NCBI GenBank assembly: GCA_022826925.1
Contig: JAJDTX010000124.1
Location: 1-61,163 of the forward strand
Origin: Bryobacterales bacterium
GTDB lineage: Bacteria; Acidobacteriota; Terriglobia; Bryobacterales; UBA6623
Direction: 5' to 3'
Length of the DNA stretch: 61,163 nucleotides
The position numbers were made by a program, and so were the translations under genes. Below the pieces are notes generated by a model that did no database searches, was not told where the DNA came from, and saw only the letters and a program-made list of their open reading frames with translations. Positions within the stretch are counted from its first letter, which is position 1. Every line of letters starts with the position of its first letter. Shown piece by piece: positions 8,617 through 16,352 of the stretch.

Positions 8617-9294
8617 ATGAAGCTCACGAAATTCGCGCTGGCGGCCCTGCTAGGCACCTGCCTGTGCTCCCCTGCCATTGCCGGCGACTGGATCACTCTC
8701 TTCGACGGAGAGACACTCAACGGCTGGTCCCAGCGCAACGGCTATGCGACCTACCGCGTCGAGGACGGAACCATCTTGGGGCGCACATCCCCTGGCAGTC
8801 CCAACTCATTCCTGTGCACGACGACTAACTTCGGCGACTTCGAATTGGAATTCGAGGTCAAGGTCGACGACGGGCTCAATTCTGGCGTCATGATTCGCTC
8901 ATCGCAGAAACCGGAGTCCAATGGCAGCGGTCACAATAACCGGGCCGGGAGAGTCTATGGTCCGCAAGTCGAGATCGAGTCCAGCGGTCCCGAAGGGGCA
9001 GAGTCGGGCTACGTCTACGGGGAGGCGACCGGTCGCGGCTGGCTGACGCCCGAAGACAGGCTGGTCCCCCACAAGACCATGCGCGACGGCGAGTGGAATA
9101 GCTACCGGATCGTCGCCAAGGGAGTGCGCATCCAGACTTGGATCAACGGCAAAGCGATTGAAGACATCTCCGACGAGGAATCCTTCAAGAACCACCCGGG
9201 GGGATTCATCGGCTTGCAGGTTCACGGCATCAGGCAGGGCACCGGACCGTACCAGGTCGCTTGGCGCAATATCCGCGTCAAGCCCCTGAATTGA
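8617..9294 (+). CDS. DUF1080 (3-keto-disaccharide hydrolase-like) secreted protein
   Basis: The start is the ATG at 8617, six bases after GGAGG (8604-8608); the upstream TTG at 8602 overlaps that site and is rejected. The 225-residue product has a signal peptide (MKLTKFALAALLGTCLCSPAIA) followed by GDWITLFDGETLNGWSQRNG, the diagnostic opening of DUF1080 domains (PF06439, concanavalin-like fold). Members include 3-keto-glycoside hydrolases and carbohydrate-binding modules in Bacteroidetes, Planctomycetes and Acidobacteria. It would act in the periplasm on a sugar. The single domain is full length. No 3-keto-forming partner is adjacent, though a Gfo/Idh/MocA oxidoreductase lies at 53.2 kb. Confidence 0.88.
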   Translation: MKLTKFALAALLGTCLCSPAIAGDWITLFDGETLNGWSQRNGYATYRVEDGTILGRTSPGSPNSFLCTTTNFGDFELEFEVKVDDGLNSGVMIRSSQKPESNGSGHNNRAGRVYGPQVEIESSGPEGAESGYVYGEATGRGWLTPEDRLVPHKTMRDGEWNSYRIVAKGVRIQTWINGKAIEDISDEESFKNHPGGFIGLQVHGIRQGTGPYQVAWRNIRVKPLN

Positions 9295-9322
9295 GGCGAA
9301 CGCACTCACCGGGCGTACAGCG

Positions 9323-10453
9323 ATGCGGCCCAGCTCGAGTCCCCGGAGCTTCCTGCCCCACCTTGCGAAGGTCAAGGCGGCGACCTGCTTCGGGCGACGC
9401 ACTACGCCGCCTTTCGTGACGCTGTACGTGACCACGCGCTGTGACGAGCGCTGCATCCACTGCTTCTATTGGGACGAACTCAATCCCAAGCCGAACGTGG
9501 ACTTCACGCTCGCCGAGTTCGAGCGCACGCTGGGGTCGATGGGGGAAATCTTCAACCTCTTCATCGGCGGCGGAGAGCCGTTCCTGCGCGCGGACCTGGC
9601 CGAGATTGTCCTCGCGGCGCATCGCACGAACGGCGTCGCGAACGTGTACGTGCCGACCAACGGCCAGCACACCGAGCGAGTCATGAGCACGCTCGCGCGG
9701 GTCTTGCCGCGAGCCGCCGGACTGCGCTTCCACCTCAACCTCAGCGTCGACCACGTGGACGAGCATGAGCATGACAGGATTCGCGGCAAGCAGGGCGCCT
9801 ATCGGCGCCTGCTCAAGACCGCCGATGCGGTCAAGAGCTTGCGCCGGACCTACCCCAACCTGATCCTGCACACCCTCACCACAGTGATGCGCGACAACCA
9901 GTCCGAGATCTTGCGTATCCACGAGGAGCTCAAGCGTCGCTTCGAGCCAGACGGCACCTCGTACAACTATTGCCGGGGCAACCCGCTGGACGATGCGCAG
10001 ACAGAGGTGGATCCGCAGATATACCGCGAACTGGCGGATCGAGTGGAGCAAGATCGCCGCGCCGGGCGAGTCCGGGAAGGCGCATTCGGAGCGCTGAACC
10101 ACAGCTTGGACGAGCAAGTGCGTTCCAGCGTAGAGAAGACCGTCACCGAGGGGCGCGCGCAGTTCTCCTGCGTAGCGGGACGGCTCGCCTGCGTCATCTA
10201 CAGCAACGGCGACGTGACCGAATGCGAGACCAAGAATTCGCTGGTGGGGAACCTGCGCGATGCCAACTACGACTTCCCATCCCTATGGTTTTCGGAGAAA
10301 GCCAAGAGCATCGCCGCCGATGCAGCCGATGGCTGCCACTGTACCCACGAGTGCGGTCACTACGCCTCCACGATCTACAGCGCCAAGCTGCTGACCAGGG
10401 TGGTAGGGCGCACACTGGGCGCTGGCCCGGAAAAGCTGCGTGACGAAGCTTAG
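9323..10453 (+). CDS. Radical SAM protein with SPASM-type C-terminus
   Basis: The 376-residue protein has the radical SAM cluster motif C40-DER-C44-IH-C47 and the SAM-binding GGGEP at 82-86. A second cysteine-rich region contains FSCVAGRLACVIYSNGDVTE and later CHCTHECGH, the SPASM/twitch pattern that binds auxiliary clusters in peptide- or protein-modifying enzymes. Family members mature peptides, cofactors or sulfatases. It starts 28 bases after the DUF1080 gene and converges on a sulfatase gene 34 bases away. A sulfatase-maturation role is therefore conceivable, but the CX3CX2C context (CFYWDEL) is not clearly that of known anaerobic sulfatase-maturating enzymes. No small precursor peptide gene is obvious next to it. 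Confidence 0.85.
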   Translation: MRPSSSPRSFLPHLAKVKAATCFGRRTTPPFVTLYVTTRCDERCIHCFYWDELNPKPNVDFTLAEFERTLGSMGEIFNLFIGGGEPFLRADLAEIVLAAHRTNGVANVYVPTNGQHTERVMSTLARVLPRAAGLRFHLNLSVDHVDEHEHDRIRGKQGAYRRLLKTADAVKSLRRTYPNLILHTLTTVMRDNQSEILRIHEELKRRFEPDGTSYNYCRGNPLDDAQTEVDPQIYRELADRVEQDRRAGRVREGAFGALNHSLDEQVRSSVEKTVTEGRAQFSCVAGRLACVIYSNGDVTECETKNSLVGNLRDANYDFPSLWFSEKAKSIAADAADGCHCTHECGHYASTIYSAKLLTRVVGRTLGAGPEKLRDEA

Positions 10454-10487
10454 CCTCCCAGCCTTATCGGCATGCCGCGGCGGCCTC

Positions 10488-11984
10488 TCAGGCGTCCCCG
10501 ATCGATCCAGCTCTCGGATCGCCCGTGTCCCTCATCCAGCGGACGAGCTCGCCGTGCATCTTCCGCTTGGCACTGCGTGCCGCCCTGTCGTCGATGAGAT
10601 TGCGTGTCTCGCCGGGATCGTTGGCTAGGCTGTAGAGTTGCGAATCGCCGCGCGAGTGGTAGCAGTATTTCCACTCGTGAGTCCGGATCAGTCGTTGGAA
10701 GTGAGGCGGGCCTTCCGATCCCCAGGCTGACCGATCACGCTCAGCAAACATCGGTCGTTCCATGTCTTCCGTACCGTCGATGAAGGCTCGAAGGCTCCGT
10801 CCGGCCAGAGTCTCCGGCGCACCGAGGCCGAGATAGTCCAGGATCGTCGGCGAGATGTCGCAGGTCCCTGCATGGGTCTTTCTCGTCTGTCCGGCCCGGA
10901 CCCTCCCCGGATAGCGCAGCAGTAGCGGGACCCTTGTGGTCTCCTCGTACATCGAATAGCTGGTCTTGTCGTACATACCGTGGCCGCCCAGCATGTCGCC
11001 GTGGTCGGCAGTGAAGACGACAAGCGTGTTGTCGGCCTCTCCAAGACGCTCCAACTCGGCCAGGATGCGGCCGAGGCTGGCATCCATCATCGAGACCATG
11101 CCGTAGTAGACACCGATGTACTCGCGCATCCCGTCCTCGCCAAGCAGCTGTCCGAAGCGCCAGGCCGGTGTCGAGCGGTCCACGTCCCGCACCGAACCTC
11201 GGTTCGCGGGCAGCGCGATGCGCTGCCGTTCATGGAGGCTGTAGTACGGCTCGTTGATCACCCACAGCGCATGGGGCGCGGGAAAGCTCACCGTCATGAA
11301 GAACGGCTTGCCCGCCAGCTCGGCCAGAGTCTCGATCGCTCGGTCGGCGATCCATGCTTCCTCGGTGTGCTCGACTGGAACGTCCGTCCGCCCGATCCAC
11401 GTGTTCGACGGCCCGTTGCCATCAAATTCGGCATTTGCGGCGTGCACCGCGTCGATGGCGAATATCGGCCGTCCGACTCGGCTGAGCGGGCCGACTGGCG
11501 GCTCGGGCAGGTCCCGCGCTATGGATCGGAAGTACTGGCGGTAGTTCCGCTCGGGATCTTGGGCGTAGGCAGGCACGCGGGTCTTCTCCCCGAGATGCCA
11601 CTTGCCGATCTGCCGGGCCACGTAACCGGCATTGGCGAGCGCCTGCTCGGTCGTTGGCAGGTCCCGATTCAGCCCCGGACTGTCGCTCCTAAGGTTCTTG
11701 ACGATTCCGTGCTGGTGCGGGAACAGCCCGGTCATCAGCGACGCCCGCGTCGGACTGCAGAAGGGTGTCGGACAGAGAGCGTTCTCGAAGCGGACCCCCT
11801 GGCTCGCCAGCCGGTCAATATTGGGGGTTTGGATGACGTCGTTCCCGGAGCATCCAAGCGCTCCGTGGTGGAGTTGGTCGGAGATGACGACAAGGACGTT
11901 CGGTCGCCGCTCCGCGCCGGAGGCAATTGACGCCAAGCCACCGGAAAGGACTGAAATCGCCGATCGGCGGTCAAGGGCTGGCAT
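10488..11984 (-). CDS. Sulfatase (alkaline phosphatase superfamily), exported
   Basis: The 498-residue product has an arginine-pair leader (LDRRSAISVLSGGLASIASG), probably a Tat signal, then RPNVLVVISDQLHHGALGCS and TPNIDRLASQGVRF. The formylglycine motif is C76-S-P-T-R80 within FCSPTRASLMTG, so Cys76 is predicted to be oxidised to formylglycine. A later metal-site segment reads VVFTADHGDMLGGHGMYDK. Members hydrolyse sulfate esters of glycans, phenols or choline; the DHGDMLG arrangement resembles the choline-sulfatase/heparan-type branch. The substrate is not determinable. It is a single-gene unit, convergent with the radical SAM gene. Confidence 0.92.
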   Translation of the reverse strand: MPALDRRSAISVLSGGLASIASGAERRPNVLVVISDQLHHGALGCSGNDVIQTPNIDRLASQGVRFENALCPTPFCSPTRASLMTGLFPHQHGIVKNLRSDSPGLNRDLPTTEQALANAGYVARQIGKWHLGEKTRVPAYAQDPERNYRQYFRSIARDLPEPPVGPLSRVGRPIFAIDAVHAANAEFDGNGPSNTWIGRTDVPVEHTEEAWIADRAIETLAELAGKPFFMTVSFPAPHALWVINEPYYSLHERQRIALPANRGSVRDVDRSTPAWRFGQLLGEDGMREYIGVYYGMVSMMDASLGRILAELERLGEADNTLVVFTADHGDMLGGHGMYDKTSYSMYEETTRVPLLLRYPGRVRAGQTRKTHAGTCDISPTILDYLGLGAPETLAGRSLRAFIDGTEDMERPMFAERDRSAWGSEGPPHFQRLIRTHEWKYCYHSRGDSQLYSLANDPGETRNLIDDRAARSAKRKMHGELVRWMRDTGDPRAGSIGDA

Positions 11985-12097
11985 GGTAGCTCGTCCGAAC
12001 CGAAGGTCGCGCTCGCGGATGCAGGCTTTGGGCGCGCCGGAGCATTGTCCGAACGACGGATTCTAGGCTACACTACTCCCCGATTCGGGAGGGGACT

Positions 12098-13039
12098 ATG
12101 GTTGGCAAGTTCGGTGCGCTCGGCTTGGCATTGTGCTGTTGCGCCGTTGCGGGTGAAGCTACCTACCCGCTCATCCCGGAGGACCGCATTCCCGTCACGG
12201 AGCTGACGGTGACGGATACGGCCTACGCGGCGATCCGCAAGCCCCCGGGAGACGGGCCTTTCCCAGCGATTGTGTTCATGCACGGCGGGCTGGGCCAGAG
12301 CTCCATGGCGAACCTTCGCCAGAATGCCGTCCGCCAGCCCACGCAGGCGCGCTTCCTAGCTTGGGGATATGTTGCGGTGACGGCAACGCGAAGGGAGATT
12401 CGTCGCGACCCGCAGGATCGAGGGGTGGTCGAGGACACTCTCGCCGTGGTTCGCGCGGTCCGGGAGCTGCCGTACGTCGATGCCGAGAGTGTCGCGCTGT
12501 ACGGAGGCAGCGGTGGCGGCACGTTGGCTCTGGAAGTGGCGAGCGTCTCCGACGAGCTCTCGGCTATCGTGGCGGGCGAGCCCGGCACAATCATCTACAT
12601 GGGCATGTTCACAAAGGCCCACGTCGTGATCGGGCCCGACGGCAATCCGACGGGAGACCGCCGGTGGGACGTGATGAACGCAGATCCGAAGGTCCTGTAC
12701 GACGAGGGCGTGCGGCAGCGTACGCGGCAGAAGCTCGCGGGCCTGTCCGCTCCCACGCTCATCCTGCACGGCGACGTGCATGCCCTGAAGGCTTTCAACC
12801 TAGGGCTGTTTGTGCCTGAAATGGAAGCGCTCGGCAAGCCCGTGACCGTCAAGACCTATCCAGGCGAGCCGCACGGGTTCTACTGGGGCCGCGGGCGGGA
12901 CCCGGCCACAGCGCTGCAGGCGAACCGCGACGCCGACGCATTCCTGCGCCAGCACGCCCGCGTGCAGCCGCGTGCAATCGACCCGCAATGGGCAAGACCG
13001 GTGAAGGTGGAGCCGATGCGCCAAGCGAATCGCAACTGA
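12098..13039 (+). CDS. Secreted alpha/beta hydrolase (dienelactone hydrolase / prolyl oligopeptidase-like)
   Basis: The 313-residue product starts MVGKFGALGLALCCCAVAG, a short signal sequence. The core shows the oxyanion strand FPAIVFMHGGLGQ, the nucleophile elbow YGGSGGG with Ser138, an acid-loop region LILHGDVHALK and the catalytic histidine in GEPHGFYWGR. This is the dienelactone hydrolase/S9-like alpha-beta fold; likely activity is cleavage of an ester or peptide in the periplasm. It starts 113 bases from the divergent sulfatase, so the two may share a control region. Cysteines 13-15 could be lipidated but no strong lipobox is seen. Confidence 0.8.
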   Translation: MVGKFGALGLALCCCAVAGEATYPLIPEDRIPVTELTVTDTAYAAIRKPPGDGPFPAIVFMHGGLGQSSMANLRQNAVRQPTQARFLAWGYVAVTATRREIRRDPQDRGVVEDTLAVVRAVRELPYVDAESVALYGGSGGGTLALEVASVSDELSAIVAGEPGTIIYMGMFTKAHVVIGPDGNPTGDRRWDVMNADPKVLYDEGVRQRTRQKLAGLSAPTLILHGDVHALKAFNLGLFVPEMEALGKPVTVKTYPGEPHGFYWGRGRDPATALQANRDADAFLRQHARVQPRAIDPQWARPVKVEPMRQANRN

Positions 13040-13280
13040 TGGTGCGGGCCGGGCCAGACGTGATCTGCGCCGGCCGTCGCAATCCGCCGCGGAGACCACC
13101 GTCTGACGTTGACTTCGCCGCCCAGATGCCATACGATTCGGATATTCGGAGCCGCACCTCGCGCGACATGACGATCTACAGGTTCACAGCCTGCGCCTGT
13201 ACGAGGCCGGCCTAGGCCCGGCCCGTCCCAATGTTGCCCCGGCAGCAAGATCGCTGCCAGACCAGACCCCAGAGGTTGAC

Positions 13281-13964
13281 GTGTTCCACCGAATTCGCGA
13301 ACAGATTCAGACTGTCTTCAAGCACGACCCCGCTGCCAAGAGCGGCCTCGAGGTCTTGTTGTGCTACCCGGGCGTCCATGCGATCCTGATGCATCGCCTC
13401 GCCAACAGGCTCTACCGCTGGCGCCGGTTTGTCCTAGCCCGGCTGCTGTCGCACCTGTCGCGCCTAGCCACCGGGATCGAGATCCATCCGGGCGCGACCA
13501 TTGGCCGCCGCTTCTTCATCGATCACGGAATGGGAGTCGTCATTGGCGAGACGAGCGTCATCGGCGACGACGTCCTGCTCTACCAAGGGGTGACGCTCGG
13601 AGGCACCGGGCACGGTCGTGAGCGGCGCCACCCGATGCTAGGCAATCACGTCGTGGTGGGCTCGGGCGCCAAGGTTCTGGGCAATATCGAACTGGGGGAA
13701 TGGGTCAAGGTCGGGGCCGGCTCGGTCGTCGTGAAATCAGTGCCGGCTCACGCCACGGTTGTGGGCATACCCGGCAGGGTGGTCGCAGTGAAGGGTGTCA
13801 GCGTCAGCCACGACGAATGGCAGATGCTCGAGCACGGCGAACTGCCCGACCCGGTCGGACAGACCCTCGCGAATCTAAACGAAAGGCTCTCCCTGATCGA
13901 AGCAGAGGTCAAGGTGCCAGATACGCCCGAGCCGGACGTTGGCACGACGCTACCCAGCGGTTAG
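13281..13964 (+). CDS. cysE: Serine O-acetyltransferase
   Basis: A GTG start gives 227 residues matching the short, EpsC-type serine acetyltransferases, which make O-acetylserine from serine and acetyl-CoA in cysteine synthesis. The left-handed beta-helix region runs from [20 protein letters not shown] (catalytic His) through [20 protein letters not shown] and [12 protein letters not shown] to GIPGRVV. The N-terminal helical domain is the reduced form ([20 protein letters not shown]). A C-terminal extension of about 50 residues is variable and may carry the serine acetyltransferase/cysteine synthase interaction tail. No cysK is adjacent. The only alternatives to the GTG would cut into the conserved start. 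Confidence 0.93.
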   Translation: MFHRIREQIQTVFKHDPAAKSGLEVLLCYPGVHAILMHRLANRLYRWRRFVLARLLSHLSRLATGIEIHPGATIGRRFFIDHGMGVVIGETSVIGDDVLLYQGVTLGGTGHGRERRHPMLGNHVVVGSGAKVLGNIELGEWVKVGAGSVVVKSVPAHATVVGIPGRVVAVKGVSVSHDEWQMLEHGELPDPVGQTLANLNERLSLIEAEVKVPDTPEPDVGTTLPSG

Positions 13965-13967
13965 CGC

Positions 13968-14183
13968 CTAAGCGGGCGTGGCCGATCCCTCGCCCACAGT
14001 CTCTTCGTCGAGCGGAGGCAGCCCGAGGTCCGCCGGATCGATCGCCTCGACAGGAGGTCCACCACCGTCCGAGACGCGCTCGGCCTTGCGCTGCAGCTTC
14101 TTCTCTTCCTTGTCTCGACGCTTATTGGCGCGCGCAAGCTCCTTAAGGCGCTTCTGGAATCGAGTGTTGGATCGACTAGCCAA
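13968..14183 (-). CDS. Small charged protein, unknown function (TTG start)
   Basis: The start is a TTG (complement of 14181-14183) preceded by a strong AAGGAGGG Shine-Dalgarno nine bases upstream; this decides the start over a longer frame to 14360. The 71-residue protein begins MASRSNTRFQKRLKELARAN, is highly basic and helical for 37 residues (KRRDKEEKKLQRKAER), then switches to an acidic, proline-containing tail (DPADLGLPPLDEETVGEG). Such bipolar small proteins are widespread and uncharacterised; nucleic-acid binding by the basic half is a guess. It ends three bases from the convergent cysE stop. Confidence 0.7.
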   Translation of the reverse strand: MASRSNTRFQKRLKELARANKRRDKEEKKLQRKAERVSDGGGPPVEAIDPADLGLPPLDEETVGEGSATPA

Positions 14184-14298
14184 TGGAACTACCCTCCTTA
14201 GAGTCGCAATAGAGCCGTCAGCACGGCCTACATCCCAACCGGCGCGGACCGTAAGCTTCAGACAGTATGCATTATTGCAGACCGTAACAAACCATGCT

Positions 14299-14316
14299 CT
14301 CAGGGGCGCCCCTGAG
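14299..14316. promoter_or_regulatory. Perfect 18-bp palindrome upstream of the small-protein gene
   Basis: CTCAGGGGCGCCCCTGAG reads identically on both strands with no loop. It lies about 115 bases upstream of the TTG start at 14183, between two small charged-protein genes read in the same direction. It could be a dimeric-repressor operator or part of a weak terminator for the upstream gene; there is no T-run. Confidence 0.4.
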
Positions 14317-14440
14317 CAACTTGAGAGGACGGCGCGTGCATGATCGATTGGAGGCGCCAACCCATGCTGGATGGGGCGCGGAGCTCGAAAGAGGATGGCC
14401 GGAAACCGTGCCCGCTGCGGAGCGGAACGCCTTGCCGGCG

Positions 14441-14581
14441 CTAGTTGCGACGCGCCCGACGCCGGTTTCGCTTGGAGCGGATCTCCTTCAGCTTGCTGGG
14501 CTTGCGCTTGGGCTTGCTGATCCTAAAGGTCCCGCTCCCCATGTATTCCGCGCTGTATACTTCGGTCTTTTTCTCAGCCAT
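14441..14581 (-). CDS. Very small basic protein, unknown function
   Basis: A 46-residue frame starts at the ATG complementary to 14579-14581 (AAGGCGAG upstream). It opens MAEKKTEVYSAEYMGSGTFR, a region that looks like a short beta strand, and ends in an arginine/lysine tail (residues 23-46, with 14 R/K). The charge suggests RNA or ribosome association, by analogy with other tiny basic proteins; this is inference. A longer frame extends upstream to 14827 but carries no signal and is not supported. The gene is followed, on the same strand, by the 71-residue charged protein. Confidence 0.6.
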   Translation of the reverse strand: MAEKKTEVYSAEYMGSGTFRISKPKRKPSKLKEIRSKRNRRRARRN

Positions 14582-14847
14582 GGCTGACTCGCCTTCTTGA
14601 TCAGGATACCGCATCGGGGAGTCGCGGGCCAGGAGCGAGCCGAGCGTCAATTGCCCGGGCAATCGGCGCCGCCGGGCGTGCAGAGCTGCGCACGATAGCG
14701 CAGCAGGGCGGGTCTCCGAAAGAGCCAGCCCCGATACCGGGCATAACGCGGCTGCGGCAGGGGCCCGCGACTTGCAAGTGTGCCCAGGAGCAGCCGCGGT
14801 CACACGCGGCAATCCGACCGTGCACATATACTGTTTGGTCTTGCTCT

Positions 14848-16302
14848 ATGGCTTACCCGCGTATCGCCCGCATGCCGAACGTAGAGGAGTTCCGCGCGTA
14901 CTGCGAGGAACTTGGCCTTCCGCTGCAAGCGGAGGATCGGATCGAGACTGCTCCCGACTCCCCACTGGCCCAACCCCTGACGGCGGGTGGAAAGAAGCTC
15001 GGCAATCGCTTCGTGATCCATCCGATGGAGGGCTGGGACGGCGAAGACGACGGCAAGCCTAACGAGCTGGTGCGCCGGCGCTGGCGCAACTTCGCTCACA
15101 GTGGCGCCAAGTGCGTCTGGGGCGGCGAGGCGATGGCCATCACGCCCGACAGCCGCGCCAACCCCCGCCAGCTCATGATCCGGCCCGAGACCGAGGACTC
15201 GCTCAAGGCCCTGCATGCCGAACTGCTCGACATACATCACTCCTATTTCGGTTCGAACGCAGACCTGCTGACGGGGTTTCAACTGACCCATTCGGGCCGC
15301 TTCTCGCGGCCCAGCCAGTCGGGCCTCGAACCCAAGATCCTCTATCGCCACCCTTTCCTGGACCGCAAGTTCGGCATTCCGGACGACTACCCGGTCCTAA
15401 GCGACGACGAGGTGCGCAGGATTATCGAGCTGTTCGTCAGGGCGGGCGGCATCGCCGAACGCTGCGGCGCCGACTTTGTCGACGTCAAGCACTGTCACGG
15501 CTACTTGGGGCACGAGTTCCTGAGCGCGGTCACCCGCGAAGGGCCGTTCGGGGGCTCGTTCGAGAATCGCACGCGCTTCCTGCGCGAGGTGGTTTCGGGC
15601 ATCCGGGCAACCACCTCCCGCATTCAGATCGGAGTCCGACTGAGCGCCTTCGACTTCGCCCCCTACCGCCCGGATCCCACACGCAGCTCGGGTTCCCGTC
15701 TCGGCCCCGGGATACCCGAGGACTTTTCCGGCGCGCTGCCGTACCGCCATGCCTTCGGCGGCAATGCCGAAAACCCGGTGGAGTTCGACCTCAGCGACAC
15801 GTTCCGGTTCATCGAGCTGCTGCGCGAATTGGACATCCGCCTGCTGAACGTTTCGGCGGGCAGTCCGTACTACAACCCACACATCCAGCGCCCGGCCTTG
15901 TTCCCTCCGTCCGATGGCTACCAGCCGCCCGAGGACCCGCTGGTCGGCTGCGCGCGCCAGATCGAAGCCACGGCCCAGATCAAGGCCGCGTTTCCGGACA
16001 TGGTCGTCATCGGCACCGGCTACAGCTACCTGCAGGAGTTCCTTCCGCACGTGGCCCAGTGGGTCGTGCGCAGCGGCAAGGCCGACGCTGTCGGCTTGGG
16101 ACGGATGGTGCTGGCCTACCCGACCCTGCCCAAAGACACCCTCACCAGAGGCAGCCTCAACTCCAAGAGGATCTGCCGCACGTTCAGCGACTGCACCACC
16201 GGTCCGCGCAACGGGTTGGTGTCGGGCTGCTATCCGCTGGATCCGGCGTACCGCAACCTGCCGGAAGCGGCGCTCGTCCGCAAGATCAAGGCCTCGCTCT
16301 AG
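14848..16302 (+). CDS. NADH:flavin oxidoreductase / Old Yellow Enzyme family protein
   Basis: The 484-residue protein is a single FMN-binding TIM barrel: NRFVIHPMEGWDGEDDGKPN, CVWGGEAMAITPDSRANPRQ, then GFQLTHSGRFSRP, VDVKHCHGYLGHEFLS and VIGTGYSYLQEF near the C-terminal phosphate-binding loops. No Fe-S or NAD domain follows, so it is the classic rather than the 2,4-dienoyl-CoA reductase form, though longer than usual because of an N-terminal leader and an insert around residues 270-310. It probably reduces an activated alkene using NAD(P)H. A TATACT hexamer at 14827-14832 could be a -10 box, with only a weak -35. Confidence 0.88.
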   Translation: MAYPRIARMPNVEEFRAYCEELGLPLQAEDRIETAPDSPLAQPLTAGGKKLGNRFVIHPMEGWDGEDDGKPNELVRRRWRNFAHSGAKCVWGGEAMAITPDSRANPRQLMIRPETEDSLKALHAELLDIHHSYFGSNADLLTGFQLTHSGRFSRPSQSGLEPKILYRHPFLDRKFGIPDDYPVLSDDEVRRIIELFVRAGGIAERCGADFVDVKHCHGYLGHEFLSAVTREGPFGGSFENRTRFLREVVSGIRATTSRIQIGVRLSAFDFAPYRPDPTRSSGSRLGPGIPEDFSGALPYRHAFGGNAENPVEFDLSDTFRFIELLRELDIRLLNVSAGSPYYNPHIQRPALFPPSDGYQPPEDPLVGCARQIEATAQIKAAFPDMVVIGTGYSYLQEFLPHVAQWVVRSGKADAVGLGRMVLAYPTLPKDTLTRGSLNSKRICRTFSDCTTGPRNGLVSGCYPLDPAYRNLPEAALVRKIKASL

Positions 16303-16352
16303 GCACCGCAAACGCCCTCCGAGGCCGAGAAGCGGGCTAGAATCAAGACGCG

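Noticed and set aside
14827..14832. TATACT as a confident promoter for the Old Yellow Enzyme gene
   Set aside because: No acceptable -35 element at the right distance.
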